Of a DNA stretch of 64,000 bases, positions 1-10,239 are shown piece after piece. A program made the position numbers and the translations under genes. Below the pieces are notes generated by a model. The model ran no database searches. It saw nothing but the letters and a program-made list of their open reading frames with translations, and had not been told where the DNA came from. How positions within the stretch are numbered: the stretch's first letter is position 1; every line of letters begins with the position of its first letter. Origin of the DNA: Sordariomycetes sp. S80-01Y. Its lineage: Eukaryota; Ascomycota; Sordariomycetes. The stretch covers positions 2,170,001-2,234,000 of the forward strand of contig JAXQJY010000027.1 in assembly GCA_037042185.1 (NCBI GenBank), in the 5' to 3' direction.

Positions 1-528
1 TGAAACATGTAAGTCTGTGGTGTTCAAGCCCAACTTCGCTAATTAACCTCGCTAGATCGCATTGCGCAAGCCATGATTTGGTCGGAAGTCGAAGTCGCGG
101 CTTTGTTGATTTGCTCGTGTATTCCGAGCTTGCGGCAAGTCATCTCCAAGATTCCCTGGCTAAGCCAAGCCTTTGGTCTTGCAAGCGGCTGGGCTTCCAG
201 AGGCCAGTACAATGACCACTCAAAACCAAAGGACGGCTCGATACCCTTGGTTCATCGCCATGAGTACATACCAAGTTCAAGAGTGAATCGACACGGAACA
301 CACGACTCTCAAAAGTTCGGCACATCGAGTCGAGCCGTCGCAGCCTCAGCAAGCAACAACGACAGCCAAGAAGAGATTTTGCCGCACAAGACAGACGGCA
401 ACGGAGCGATCCTGGTGACGAAAGAGCTGGCGCGTGACGTCGAGTACGATGCCGCAAGGACAGAATCGTCGACCACTTTATCATTTAACAATGCAGATGG
501 GATTGAACCTGAATATAGGACACCATAG
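1..528 (+). CDS. C-terminal part of a rhodopsin-domain integral membrane protein (5' truncated)
   Basis: Only the 3' end is in the window. I read a scrap of exon at 1-8, an intron at 9-70 (GTAAGT donor, CTAAT-type branch site, AAG acceptor) and a final exon 71-528 ending in TAG. The start of the last exon (W-S-E-V-E, then a hydrophobic run with CIPSLR) matches the last transmembrane helix of the fungal rhodopsin-like/SAT4 membrane family, in which an acidic residue and a Cys-x-Pro-x-x-Arg stretch close the seven-helix domain. The remaining roughly 110 residues are a hydrophilic Ser/Asn-rich cytoplasmic tail, as usual for the family. Proteins of this type are often called PTH11-like receptors, but ligand and role are unknown. 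A second family member lies at 37768-39082 on the other strand. Family call is fairly firm; function is not. Confidence 0.7.
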
Positions 529-1025
529 TCCCGGAACATGAGAAAGGTGTATAGGCGTCGGGATGGGGTTTGTGATTTTGGGATATGATACCCCAGCTTT
601 GAGACGAGCTACTAAAAACGATGATACCACCACCTCCAACGTGCACCACTCCATTTTCATTTTGAGTGGCCGTTCTACTTCAGATGCTGAGTGTCTGTAT
701 GTTGGTGTCTGAAACCAGTAGGTCCCTTTCGGAACCTAGCTCGTGGACACCTAGAACACTAGACGGCGATTTCGGCCTCTAGATACCTGGAATAGTCGCT
801 TTCCACAACGCCAAGCTCTTGTAGTCTAGTTTTTAACGGGACATCCAACCAAATACTTCATTTGCTCGGTTCTGGGCGCGGAGCCTTCTCCTCCGCTTTC
901 CCGAGTCTCCGCACGGCTCGGGTGGGGGTAGCACTGAGGGGGACACTCCGCAACAGCAACTTTACATCTGCATCCCCCATCATATATCCTGCATATACAT
1001 ATACGACCAGGGTTGAATTTGCGAG
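529..1025. other. Intergenic, upstream region of the dehydrogenase
   Basis: No gene seen. A TATA-like CATATATCC lies at about 981-989, some 40 bases before the next start codon, so it is either a core promoter element or leader sequence. Confidence 0.4.
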
Positions 1026-1841
1026 ATGACTATGGACTTTGAAGGCAAAGTCATCGCCATCACCGGCGGCGCCAGTGGCATTGGCCTTGCAACCGCCAAG
1101 ATAGTCTCTGAGCGGGGCGGAACCGTCTGTGTCGCGGACAGAGATCCCGAAGCATTGAGGACAACAGAGGAATTCTTCAAAGCTCAGGGAAAAGGGGAGA
1201 AGTACCAAATTGCGGATGTTGACGTTTCATCCAAGGAATCGGTGGAAAGCTGGATTGGCGGAATTGTAAAACAATTCGGTCGGCTAGATGGGGCAGCCAA
1301 CATCGCTGGAGTTATCGGGCGGAACCATTCCAAGGGATCTATTGCAGACCTCGAAGATGATGAGTGGGACAGGATCATTGCTACAAACCTGACTGGATCT
1401 ATGTACTGCATGCGCGCGGAGCTCAACAATATCGTCGACGGTGGTTCAATTGTGAACATGGCATCGATCCACAGCCTCAAAGGCAAGTCACTTGAGGCAG
1501 GAGACTTATCAGGAGACTGACCTCTCCCAGGAATGGCAGGCCACGGCGCCTATGCTGCAAGCAAGCATGGGCTTTTGGGGCTCACTCGAGCTGCTGCTCA
1601 GGAAGTTGGAGGACGAGAGATCAGAGTCAACGCTGTAGCGCCAGGGTCAATCTATACGCCTATGATGCAAAAGGCATGGGATGCAATAGGGCGACCAAAA
1701 GATGCTCCTTTCGACGAGCCCACCGCGATTCGACGACAGGGTACAGCCGAAGAGGTTGCAAAGGTCGTTGTCTTCCTTCTGGGACCTGAGAGCACCTTTG
1801 TGAGTGGAGCATGCTACTCAGTGGATGGAGCGTGGACTTGA
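1026..1841 (+). CDS. Short-chain dehydrogenase/reductase (classical SDR)
   Basis: Two exons, 1026-1482 and 1531-1841, encode 255 residues, the usual length of a classical SDR. The Rossmann glycine motif TGGASGIG is at residues 13-20. The N-x-A-G region, the Ser in VNMASIHS and the YAASK (Tyr-x3-Lys) catalytic pair are all present, and the protein ends with the family's SGACYSVDGA signature. It should be a cytosolic NAD(P)-dependent oxidoreductase; the substrate cannot be told. The intron 1483-1530 has a GC donor (GCAAGT) and CAG acceptor. I tested the nearby GT donors against all nearby AG acceptors, and only the GC-AG pairing restores frame between the Ser and Tyr-Lys parts of the active site. 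Without splicing the first exon runs into a TGA. The neighbours suggest no pathway. Confidence 0.9.
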
Positions 1842-1964
1842 GCGCATTATGGTCTCTTCCTCCTTTTCGTGTTGTGTTATAAGGCGAAGAAAAGTCTTGA
1901 ACAATCAATCCAGAGACGACTGGGGCCTGTTTCTCAAATTTGAGCTATCTATCTCATTACGTCT

Positions 1965-2713
1965 TTATTCCAAGAGCAAGTGTGCCCAATGACCTTGAAC
2001 AGCACTCCCCTCCGAATCCTCAGCAGAACCTTCGGCACAGCGAGCACCCTCTGAACACTCCGAGTTTCCATCGCTGATGAGAGAACTTGGTAGCTGAGCA
2101 ATTCCCCTCTCACCTTTGAGTTGGCGAAGACTCTCCAACATTTGGCTCCTTTCATGCAGTCGTGAAAGAGTCTGTGCAAAGATGTCTTCTACCTCCAAGA
2201 TCAACTTTTCTTGCAAGTACTTCTCCCACAGTAGTTTGCAATTGAATGTGTTATGGTTGCGATGACATTCTTTACAAGCCAGCCACTGTTGCTTGAGGCT
2301 GTTATATTTTTCCTGTGCCCTTGACAGCTCGTGACTTAAAGCGGTCAGGTTCCGAGCCAAACTTAAGAATCGTCCGAGACTCGCGCTGAACTGCCATGAC
2401 TCCCGAGGTATCTGGCCCGGGCCATTCCAGAGCTTGCGGTAGAGGAACCATCCGTCAAAAATAGCGTAGTGTACCCAGTCCGCAGGATCGGAATGTTGGT
2501 TGGGCTGATAAACATGGCAAATCCATGTGTTTTACAGGTGGGTTTATCACAAAGCACCCTCTTTGCAATTATCATGCAGCAGCCGTGATATGAACAGCGA
2601 AGACGTGGTTTGATGCGCCCTTCCTGCTCACATGCGCAACGATGTGGCTCCGAGGATGAGTCTACGACCTCCTTTTCGCCGTTGAAGATGAGGGGTCGGT
2701 CGCCACAGCGCAA
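1965..2713 (-). CDS. Unrecognised Cys-rich/coiled-coil protein, gene model incomplete
   Basis: Two minus-strand open frames look coding but lie in different frames: about 2713-2363 and about 2450-1965. The upstream part has many Cys/His residues (CACE, RCSYHGCC, LCDKPTCKTHG), which could bind zinc. The downstream part continues open above its first start-like codon and reads as a helical segment (SRAQEKYNSLKQQW, then CKECHRNHNTFNC, then EKLILEVEDIF) with a Leu/Glu/Lys heptad look. They are probably one gene joined by an intron whose sites I could not fix. No ATG is in frame at the 5' end (an in-frame TAG lies just above 2713), so a first exon is also missing. No known domain recognised. A decayed gene is the alternative. 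Confidence 0.4.
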
Positions 2714-3416
2714 TGTATGTGTCCATACTTTATAGCATATCTAAAACTATTGAAGCTTAGCTACTCAATTGGTGTAGAGAGATTTGACACTTATTCTGGC
2801 TCAAGATTTGCTTGTACCTGTATGTTGCCGAAGTTGGGGAGCCGCGAACGAACATGTATTGTGACGGTGTGTCGAAGCAAACATCAACACCGCACAGCAC
2901 ACATTATATACGGGTCAGTTTGCAGGCTTAATCTGCTACATAAAGAGCTTTTGTTCCTGTACTATTGCTAATGTCTCATTTGCACGTCGCTGCGGACTCG
3001 CCACGAGCCCTGAAACAAAGGCAACAATGTAAGCGTTGCCTTGGCAGGAAAGAACAAAGAACACAGTTCCTGGTTTCCCTTTCGCTGTTTCACTGGCAAA
3101 GAAAAGCTCCATCAGAGGGAAACTGCTCCCGTCGCACTGCGCTAATATGTTGGTAAGGATGGCTTGAAGGCGCGGGGGCAATTGCTCTCAGCGACTGGGC
3201 TGGTCTCGCTGGACACCCACTTATGAATCCCCGTCGACGATATTTCCTCTCTTTACTTAACAACTCCAACCTCCATTTCTCAATTGCAAGGCCTTGAACA
3301 TCTTTAGTGTGCATTCTTTACTTCCTGTTTCCTCGGCGACCTATCTTCTTCCTATTCAAACAACCCTGAGATTAGTCTTTCCCTCCCAACCAAACACCGA
3401 TCACGGGCCTGCAGGC
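2714..3416. other. Intergenic, divergent upstream region with leader
   Basis: No convincing gene. The last 200 bases are pyrimidine-rich, like a fungal 5' leader, and contain a short upstream ORF starting with ATG at about 3221 that ends before the proposed start at 3417. Confidence 0.35.
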
Positions 3417-5609
3417 ATGAATTGCTTTGGTACGCCCGAGATAAAGGAGGAGACACGGCCCGCTGGACCTCGCGATGCCGAGACCACACTCTGGTCAGAA
3501 ACCGAACCGACCTGCCGGCAGAAGAACGCCAGGCTCAATTACACTCCAAATTCGATAGAAGTTGCTATAGGGCCCGAACAAGAGACTGAAAGCCTATCAG
3601 GTCAACCTGATAACTTGATTTGCCGCAGTATTATAAGTTCTGGTCATCCTGCTGAATGCTCCTAGAAGAGAACTGTGGAGAGTGATGACCGCCAGCAGGA
3701 TGGAGACCTACAGGACAATGTGGAGAGCCGATTCGACAAGGGTTCCTTTGCCTCCGAGGGTTTACAACCTGTGCAAGCCTTTGAAGTCCCGGAAGAAGGT
3801 GTCGGTGTCCTTGTTCAAACCAAAGACGCTGGGCCGTTTGTTTCCCAGCCAGGAAGTCCAAACGCGGCCGAGAGCAGCAAGAATTCCCCATATAAGTACA
3901 CTCTAGACACGCCCTTACATTCTGGAACCCCGGACAGCGCAGACTCTCTTAGACAATGCTTCAACCCATCAATTTCCATAAACGACCAAGCAAAGAATGG
4001 TGGAAAAAGTCTACTAGAGAGCGAAGAGTTGTCCTACTACATCGTTGAGAGCTCCCCTCGCCCCAGAGCGTACTACATGCATAAACGTCAAGGGGCTCGC
4101 CGCCAAGGTCGATATGAAGTCGAACTCGTTAATGTCGACACAGATTTCACAAAAGGTGGCCATCCGGCGTTGCTGGTCAAGTTGTCGCGGACGCAAATGG
4201 GAGAACTGCCGACACAAACACCCAGTCTCGCAACATCTGGCGAGATGGAAGACAAGGCACGGAAACAGATCGAATCTCGACGCCTCGAGAATTGCCAACT
4301 ACAAGTCATAGACATGAACGGCAACCATGTAAACGATGACAGGAAAAAGTGTCTCATCGACGACAGCGATATTCGAAATCTTGTGGACGCCATCGGCGAT
4401 GCAGCGAGGCAGGACAGTGCATCACAACTGAGGAGTGTTGCTCAATCAGACTCAACGCCGCCTCGCTTGACGCCTCCAACACTAGATAGCGCCTCTATTG
4501 TGCCACCTCCTGCGTATGCTGCAGATCCGGCGCTGACAGTCAGCTCGCCAACAACCTCATACGCGACAGTCAACCCGACAAACATGAATGTTCAAACACG
4601 CACGCGTGATGCCGAGCTCAGGACGACTGCCACCATCGTGACAAGGAACAGCGTTGCTGAGGTCACTTGGAGTGGTGATGGCCAGTCACCCTTAGACTCT
4701 TACCAGCCGTCACCTAACACAGTTTCCTCTAATCCCATACCAAGAACGACGTCCTCCTCCTTGTCGACAAACAGCTCTCAGGTGTCAGGCCCCATCACCC
4801 TATCACTTCACCACTACGAAGCTCTCGCCAGTCTAATCGACTTGGTGAAAGATCTCGATGCGATTCCAAGCATCGTCTCCGGCAAAAATCAGAATGGGAT
4901 GATTTCATTTCCTGAACTTCTCAGTCGACACTGCACCAACGAATGGTTGACCCCTCCCGTCAGCAACCAGCAACTGGTGGCGCCACCACCTACGGACGAT
5001 ATGTACTTGCAAGGTGTCGATGCTCACTCTGGTGTAAAAAGGCCCTCAATTGCCGAGCATGAAGAGCCGCAGAAGCCATTTCACTGCAATTATACCTTCT
5101 TCGATAACAACCCCTTTGCTAACGAGGAGCATGAGTTTATGCACCATCGAGCTTCCGTCTCTACGTCAACTCTTGGACGCGATATTACTCGCGGTAAGTC
5201 CATAGGTGTCTCAGCCCATCGTCGGCGCAGCACGCAGCCTTCGATAGAGCCCGGACATCTAGGTACCCAGGGTGTTACTCGAACACTCATGGATCGACTT
5301 CGGAAGGGCGGTCACAAAATGTTTCATCGAAACCGTTCACACCACAAAGGCTCCGACAATCATAATGAGATGACACCAGCTGCAAACGAATCGGTCATGG
5401 AGGAAGGGAGTGAAAGCACAGCCGATCTGCTTTCTGGGGACAACATGGTCATCCACATGGACCCAGCCTCCCCCGGAAGCGAGAGTCACATGGGAATTTA
5501 TAGAGGGTCATCAGGCAAAAGGCTTTCAGTAGGATACCGCGGACGCAAAAACACGTGCTCCGAAGATAATCAGCCTCATGTTTGCATGGTTGATGGCGGA
5601 GACTCGTAG
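3417..5609 (+). CDS. Large disordered Ser/Pro/Thr-rich protein of unknown function
   Basis: The frame from 3666 to 5609 is open for about 645 codons and ends in TAG, but has no early ATG, so an upstream exon is expected. The best start is ATG 3417, after a pyrimidine-rich leader. That frame stays open to about 3662, and an intron ending at CCTAG 3665 would join them, but no good donor with the right phase was found. The first in-frame ATG within the long frame is at 4077. The protein is hydrophilic and low-complexity, with Pro/Ser/Thr stretches. The only compact-looking segment is around 4800-4935 (a helical HHYEALASLIDLVKDL stretch). A basic Lys/His/Arg patch lies near the C terminus. No domain recognised. 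Likely a real gene from its length and codon pattern; role unknown. Confidence 0.6.
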
Positions 5610-5973
5610 GACGGGTGGCTGCCGGGGTCTGCTCCTTAGATGGACTAGGACACGACCAAAGTACCCGCATTGCGTTCAGCCAGGCAGCCCTTTGTTTTCT
5701 TTCGTATTCAGATCCTTAAACCTAAGTTGCTTGTTTCTTTCGGTACACTGCCCTGTCAACTGGTCTTGGGGTTCATCTGCACCGCTGGCTGACCCTGACA
5801 ATGTCTCGAAGCGCCATGATAGCCCTAGTTATGGTATCTTGAAGTGGAATAGAATATCATTGAACTACTTCTGGGAACACTAGGCTGACTGGGAAGAGCA
5901 ATTCGACGTCAAGCGAAAACGAGATTGATGTTTGAGGTTCATATTTTGCATTAAGTCAGCCATTGACATCACA
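5610..5973. other. Intergenic, 3' flank and tRNA upstream region
   Basis: Presumed 3' untranslated sequence of the preceding gene followed by the tRNA flank. No other feature seen. Confidence 0.4.
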
Positions 5974-6045
5974 GGGGGTGTAACTCAGTGGTAGAGTGCA
6001 CGCTTCGCATGCGTGAAGTCCAGGGTTCGACTCCCTGCTCCTCCA
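5974..6045 (+). tRNA. tRNA-Ala (anticodon CGC)
   Basis: A 72-nt sequence folds as a full cloverleaf with no intron. It has a seven-pair acceptor stem with one U-U mismatch at the sixth pair, a D arm with GTGGTA, a perfect anticodon stem CACGC/GCGTG around loop TTCGCAT, a T arm CAGGG-TTCGACT-CCCTG, and A as discriminator base. The anticodon is CGC, reading the alanine codon GCG. A and B box promoters are inside the gene. Confidence 0.93.
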
Positions 6046-6049
6046 GATC

Positions 6050-6054
6050 TTTTT
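6050..6054 (+). terminator. RNA polymerase III T-run terminator of tRNA-Ala
   Basis: Five T residues begin four bases after the tRNA 3' end, and a second run of five T follows at 6058-6062 as a back-up. Confidence 0.7.
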
Positions 6055-6821
6055 GACTTTTTGAGCTCAGCCTTTATTTTTGCTGTTCGATTGTAACGGC
6101 GGGTTCGCCGTTGAGAGCTTTCAAACACGGTGATTGCATTTCCTTGCCACGTGGTGCACTTCGTAACGCTCATGGTCGGTACCCAGTGAAACCCTGCGGG
6201 GGGTTGTCACCGGATCACTTCCTTTCAAGGGCTGTCGTGCAACGTTCAGCGGAGGAATCTAGAGCTAGGGAGGTATCAGCTCCCTCATGTTACAGAGTCC
6301 GGAATCGGGTGACAGTTTCTCTCGAGGGCCTCCTCGGACAGAGCTACGAAGCTTATGAAGGTTGTTGAAGGACTGAGACCCCACAGCATGTGAAGATGAC
6401 CTCGAATGAGACCCTTCGAGCCGGTTGAGATCTATTCATTTTCGAGGGAAAGACACGACAGCGCTTCATCTGGTGCAGCTGCACATTTGTCTGCATTTAC
6501 GCGGTGATCCTTCGTTGCCATTGTTGTTGGTTTAGAAATGGTGCGGCTGATCTAGGAGTGAGACTTGGAGAAGTTGTCTCGGGAGCTTCTGCATGTCGAG
6601 ATCAACTGCCCCACGCGTCCGAGTCGAGTCCCCGGCCACGGTCAAGGTCCACTTTTTATTTTTGTTTTATCTGCCGCCCAAGCTTTACTCTCTTTCACCT
6701 TCACGCACACGCACCGTTCCCGCTCGCCTTTCCTTTCTCTTTGTGCGCCGCCCTTCGACCAGTGGTGTCTTGTGGTGCACCCCGTTGCTCAGATCATTGT
6801 GCGACGCCCTCCTTCCCGACG
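6055..6821. other. Intergenic, upstream region of the nucleolar protein gene
   Basis: No gene seen. The last 170 bases are pyrimidine-rich, typical of a leader. The coding frame of the next gene is open upstream to about 6504 but has no ATG there. Confidence 0.4.
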
Positions 6822-8465
6822 ATGCCCACCTCCGAAGTCCCCAACGAATTCACAAGACTGCACATCACACCCCTAGACGCCGAGCTGTTCAAGATTGTCA
6901 TTCCCGCTTCCGCTGCCCCGAACGCCAAAAACGTCTCTTATCATACCATTGAGACCTTCCCCGAGAAGAGATACGGCTTTGTCGATTTGCCTGTCGCCGA
7001 CGCTGAGAAGCTCAGGGCGAAGCTGAACGGCGCGGTGGTCAAGGGTTCGAAGATGCGCATTGAGAAGGCCCGCCCCGAGAACATTATGGAGCCGTCCGAG
7101 GCCCTCGAGAAGAAGGAAAAGAAAAGCAAGAAGGATAAAAAGGGATCCAAAGACAAGGAGGGCTCCAAGAAGCGCAAGCGAGACCCAGATGTCGATGAAG
7201 GCATCGAGCTGTCGGATCGCAAGGTGAAGAGAGGCTGGACCGAGACGACGGACGAGTCCGTCAAGCGGAAAAAGAAGGACAGGAGTGAGAAGGGCTCCAA
7301 GTCGAAAGACAAGGATGATGACAAGAAGTCCAAAGACAAAAAGAAGCGGACTAAAACCAAATACACCGACGGCCCCGAGTGTCTCCTCAAGACGCAAATA
7401 CCTCCCAACAAGGAATTACCTGATAAGGAGAAAGCGGACAAGAAGAAGAAGAGGAAGGGCAACGAACGCGAGTTTACTGTTCATGAATTCGAGAAGACTA
7501 CTAGGTTCCCTAGCTTCTTGAAGGACAATGGCCCTAAGGTGGACCGCGCGGACGCCGAATTTGTGGAAGGTCAAGGTTGGGTGGACGCTGAGGGCAACAT
7601 TGTCGAGGCCGTTGTGGAGAAGAAGCCGAAGAAAGTGAAGAAGGACAAGAAACACAAGAAGCAAAAGACGCCTACGCCGGAACCGGAAAGCGACAGTGAA
7701 ACCAGCAGCAGCGGCACTTCATCTGATGATGAGTCTGAAGTAGAGGAAAACTCCACGGCCACTGTGCAGACCGAAGCGCAACCGACCTCTGCGAAACCCC
7801 TTGTCGCAGCAGACGACGACAGCGATACTAGCAGTGAAGGAAGCAGTAGCGGCGAGCAAGACAGCCCAGCCCAAGCTGCTGAGCAGACAACTCCCGTTTC
7901 TAAGGGCGACCATGCTCGTCCAGAATCCTCCGAATCTGCGCGCAGCCTGACCATCAAGATCCCGCCACCAGACACCCCCGAACCCGGAAAGGTTCACCCC
8001 CTCGAAGCTCTCTACAAGCGCAGAAAGGCCGGTGAAGCCGACACCGAAACCCCAGCAAAGGAGGCCTTCAGCTTCTTTGGTGGCGGCGACAACGAGGAAG
8101 AGGATGACAACGACGAGGGCAAAGGGCCGGTAATGCCTATGACGCCCTTCACCAAGCAGGACTTTGAGTGGCGCAATGTTAGGAGCGCGGCGCCTACGCC
8201 CGACACTGCGCACCCGGCAAGGATGCAGAACTTCTGGGCGACGCAGAACGACGATGATGACGACGAGATGGATGACGCTGCGGAAGAAGAGGAGGATGAC
8301 GAGGCACAGGCCCCGACGGCTGGTGACCGGGCGACGAGTGACTTCCAGAATTGGTTCTGGGAGAATAGGAAAGAGTTGAACCAGTCTTGGATGAAGCGCA
8401 GGAAGACCGCGGCAAAGGAGAAGAGGCATCGGGAGAACAAGGCGAGGGCCTCGAGAGCAGTCTAA
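6822..8465 (+). CDS. RRM-like nucleolar protein, possibly NOP8/NOL8-related ribosome biogenesis factor
   Basis: A single exon encodes 547 residues. I start at ATG 6822, which follows a CT-rich leader. Residues 1-90 look like a degenerate RNA recognition motif (a LHITPL strand at the start, a GFVDLPV strand in the middle). Then come long Lys-rich stretches (KKSKKDKKGSK type) and acidic Ser/Asp/Glu tracts, a composition typical of nucleolar ribosome assembly factors. The C terminus has an aromatic/basic patch (FQNWFWENRKELNQSWMKRR) that resembles the end of yeast Nop8 and animal NOL8, which act in 60S subunit assembly. That match is from family memory, so the assignment is tentative. Nuclear localisation is likely from the basic runs. 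No introns. Confidence 0.65.
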   Translation: MPTSEVPNEFTRLHITPLDAELFKIVIPASAAPNAKNVSYHTIETFPEKRYGFVDLPVADAEKLRAKLNGAVVKGSKMRIEKARPENIMEPSEALEKKEKKSKKDKKGSKDKEGSKKRKRDPDVDEGIELSDRKVKRGWTETTDESVKRKKKDRSEKGSKSKDKDDDKKSKDKKKRTKTKYTDGPECLLKTQIPPNKELPDKEKADKKKKRKGNEREFTVHEFEKTTRFPSFLKDNGPKVDRADAEFVEGQGWVDAEGNIVEAVVEKKPKKVKKDKKHKKQKTPTPEPESDSETSSSGTSSDDESEVEENSTATVQTEAQPTSAKPLVAADDDSDTSSEGSSSGEQDSPAQAAEQTTPVSKGDHARPESSESARSLTIKIPPPDTPEPGKVHPLEALYKRRKAGEADTETPAKEAFSFFGGGDNEEEDDNDEGKGPVMPMTPFTKQDFEWRNVRSAAPTPDTAHPARMQNFWATQNDDDDDEMDDAAEEEEDDEAQAPTAGDRATSDFQNWFWENRKELNQSWMKRRKTAAKEKRHRENKARASRAV

Positions 8466-8720
8466 GTCGCTTTTCCGATACCAAACAATAGCGCGACAGC
8501 CTTCATTCTTAAGGCCATTGAATACCATATACACTTGATACAGAGTTGGTTCCGATATCTTGATGAGAGATGTGAAGTAGAGCTGAGCACTATAAAAATC
8601 TGCTATGCGACGCGAAAAGTCCAGCGCCAAACCTTGTTTACAAAAGCGTCCAGTCATCAAGGTGATTATACACAGCCCCGCCGGGCTCTATACGCTTCTT
8701 CAGCCTCAGGGACCATTCCG

Positions 8721-9845
8721 TTATGAGTTGCCAGAGAGAAGCTGCTTGATTTGCGGCCGGATCAAGGGCTGCGGATCCTGCTCCCTCTTGTCGCCCCCTA
8801 TAGCCGTCCACCAAACATCGCTACTCCATCGAATGATGCGCTCCGCGGCTCCCAAAGGTGTCGCGGCAGGTCGAACATCCAGGTAGAAAACCGGTTCACC
8901 GGTTGGTTCGGGCTCGCCGGAATAGTAGTCAATCACGTAGCGAACCTCTTTGCGCTCGCCGTTGACGTCGCGTGAGACGTACCAGTCATGACGGTCGAAG
9001 GGGGGCTCAGTGCTGGGTATTGTCAGTAAAGGTTGGAACCTAACATGTGGACGAGCTGATAACATACCCGTACTTTGAAGGGTAGATCCATCCCAAGACT
9101 TGCAGCATTGTAGCCTTGGGCGTCATCTCCTTCGGTCGCCCCTGGAAGCGAATGAGACTAGGCTCCGGCTCGTTGCCGTTCCAGTGCCTCTCCAGCTCCT
9201 CTTCGATGTTGTGCTCTCCGCGACGGCATATTTGCCGCCCCTTCCACAAACCCTGTCCGAATATCGACTCCCAGTGAAGAATCTCCCCCCAAGCGCCCTC
9301 GTTCAGGAAGTTATGCACTGAAACCATGGACTCGACAGCAGTAACGTCGGTATCAGAGTAACCCTTCCTTAGCAAGGCGTTGTACATCTGCTGTGGCGAT
9401 GGGTACTCCCAGTTTCCGTCACCGGAGCCCTTCGGGATAGTTGACGGCTCACGAGATGTTGGCAACGCGATGGCCTGGTTTTCGGCGGGCTTCTGGGATA
9501 GATCTGGGAACATGTAGTTCAGGGGGTTGAGCTGTGAGAGGATCGATTTGGGCTCGCCCTTCTTCTCGTGGGGAACGGGACATCCTGATGATGGTGGCGG
9601 CTTGGAATCGTGCGGCACCGGGCAGCTGGAAGGGGAGGGACCGGCCTCGGGTTTCTTGGGTGCATCGGGGCTCAGGGCGTCGAGAGTCTTCTTGTGCATA
9701 GGACATCCAGCCTAAGTCGTTAGCGACGGAAGTTGAGGGTGTTGGTGCAACTTACAGGAGGCTCGCGTGCGCCAGGCTTGATGGTCGGATGGCCGCTAGG
9801 GGTATGCGCAGCAGTTGGCGCGGCGTCTGCCCAGAACCAGCCCAT
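8721..9845 (-). CDS. CYC3: Holocytochrome-c synthase (cytochrome c heme lyase)
   Basis: Three exons, 9845-9756, 9711-9068 and 9012-8721, with introns of 44 and 55 nt (GTAAGT and GTATGT donors), encode 341 residues, a normal length for filamentous fungi. The enzyme attaches heme to the CXXCH cysteines of apocytochrome c in the mitochondrial intermembrane space. Three Cys-Pro heme-binding motifs sit in the N-terminal third (GCPMH, SCPVPHD, GCPVPHE). The first is completed across the exon 1-2 junction, which supports that splice. The conserved HNFLNEGAW segment with its heme-ligand histidine and the WYVSR, YVIDYY and FYLDVRPA blocks follow. It could be the cytochrome c1 paralogue (CYT2 type) instead; the two are hard to separate by eye. 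It diverges from the ABC1-family kinase gene over 394 bp. Confidence 0.93.
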
Positions 9846-10239
9846 CGTGTAAGGTATGTATTGTTTATTGTGTATCGCACGCTGTATCGAGAAGAGAACT
9901 TGCCAGATGAGGGTCGCGATTCAGAGGAAAAGGATACGATTCTTGGTGGCGTCCGATAAGATATCGAGATTGGGAGGGAAAAAAAAGTTCCCAGGGTCTC
10001 AGTCGGAGCAAACCGCGACTCCATGACGCCTCGCGCCTCGCGAAACTTGGCTCCACATGTTTATCCGAGATATCACCGTGCCTCACAACGACGTCACTCA
10101 CTCGGCAGCTCCCGGACTCCCCTTAGCATGTTGTTTCGACGTGTTTTCATGAATCCCTAAATTACCAATCCTTTATTTCGCTCTTGTATACAATGCGCTA
10201 GACTCGGAACGATCAGAGGGGAACCATCAACTCTGCGAG
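9846..10239. promoter_or_regulatory. Bidirectional promoter region (heme lyase / ABC1 kinase)
   Basis: This 394-bp gap separates two divergent start codons of genes for mitochondrial proteins and holds no gene, so it must carry both promoters. No defined operator recognised. Confidence 0.55.

Noticed and set aside
5974-6062. Short minus-strand frame over the tRNA
   Set aside because: The sequence folds as a complete tRNA-Ala, so the antisense frame is accidental.
7719-8660. 313-codon minus-strand frame across the nucleolar protein gene
   Set aside because: Antisense shadow of Asp/Glu/Lys-rich repeats; composition is Leu/Arg/Val-rich without motifs.
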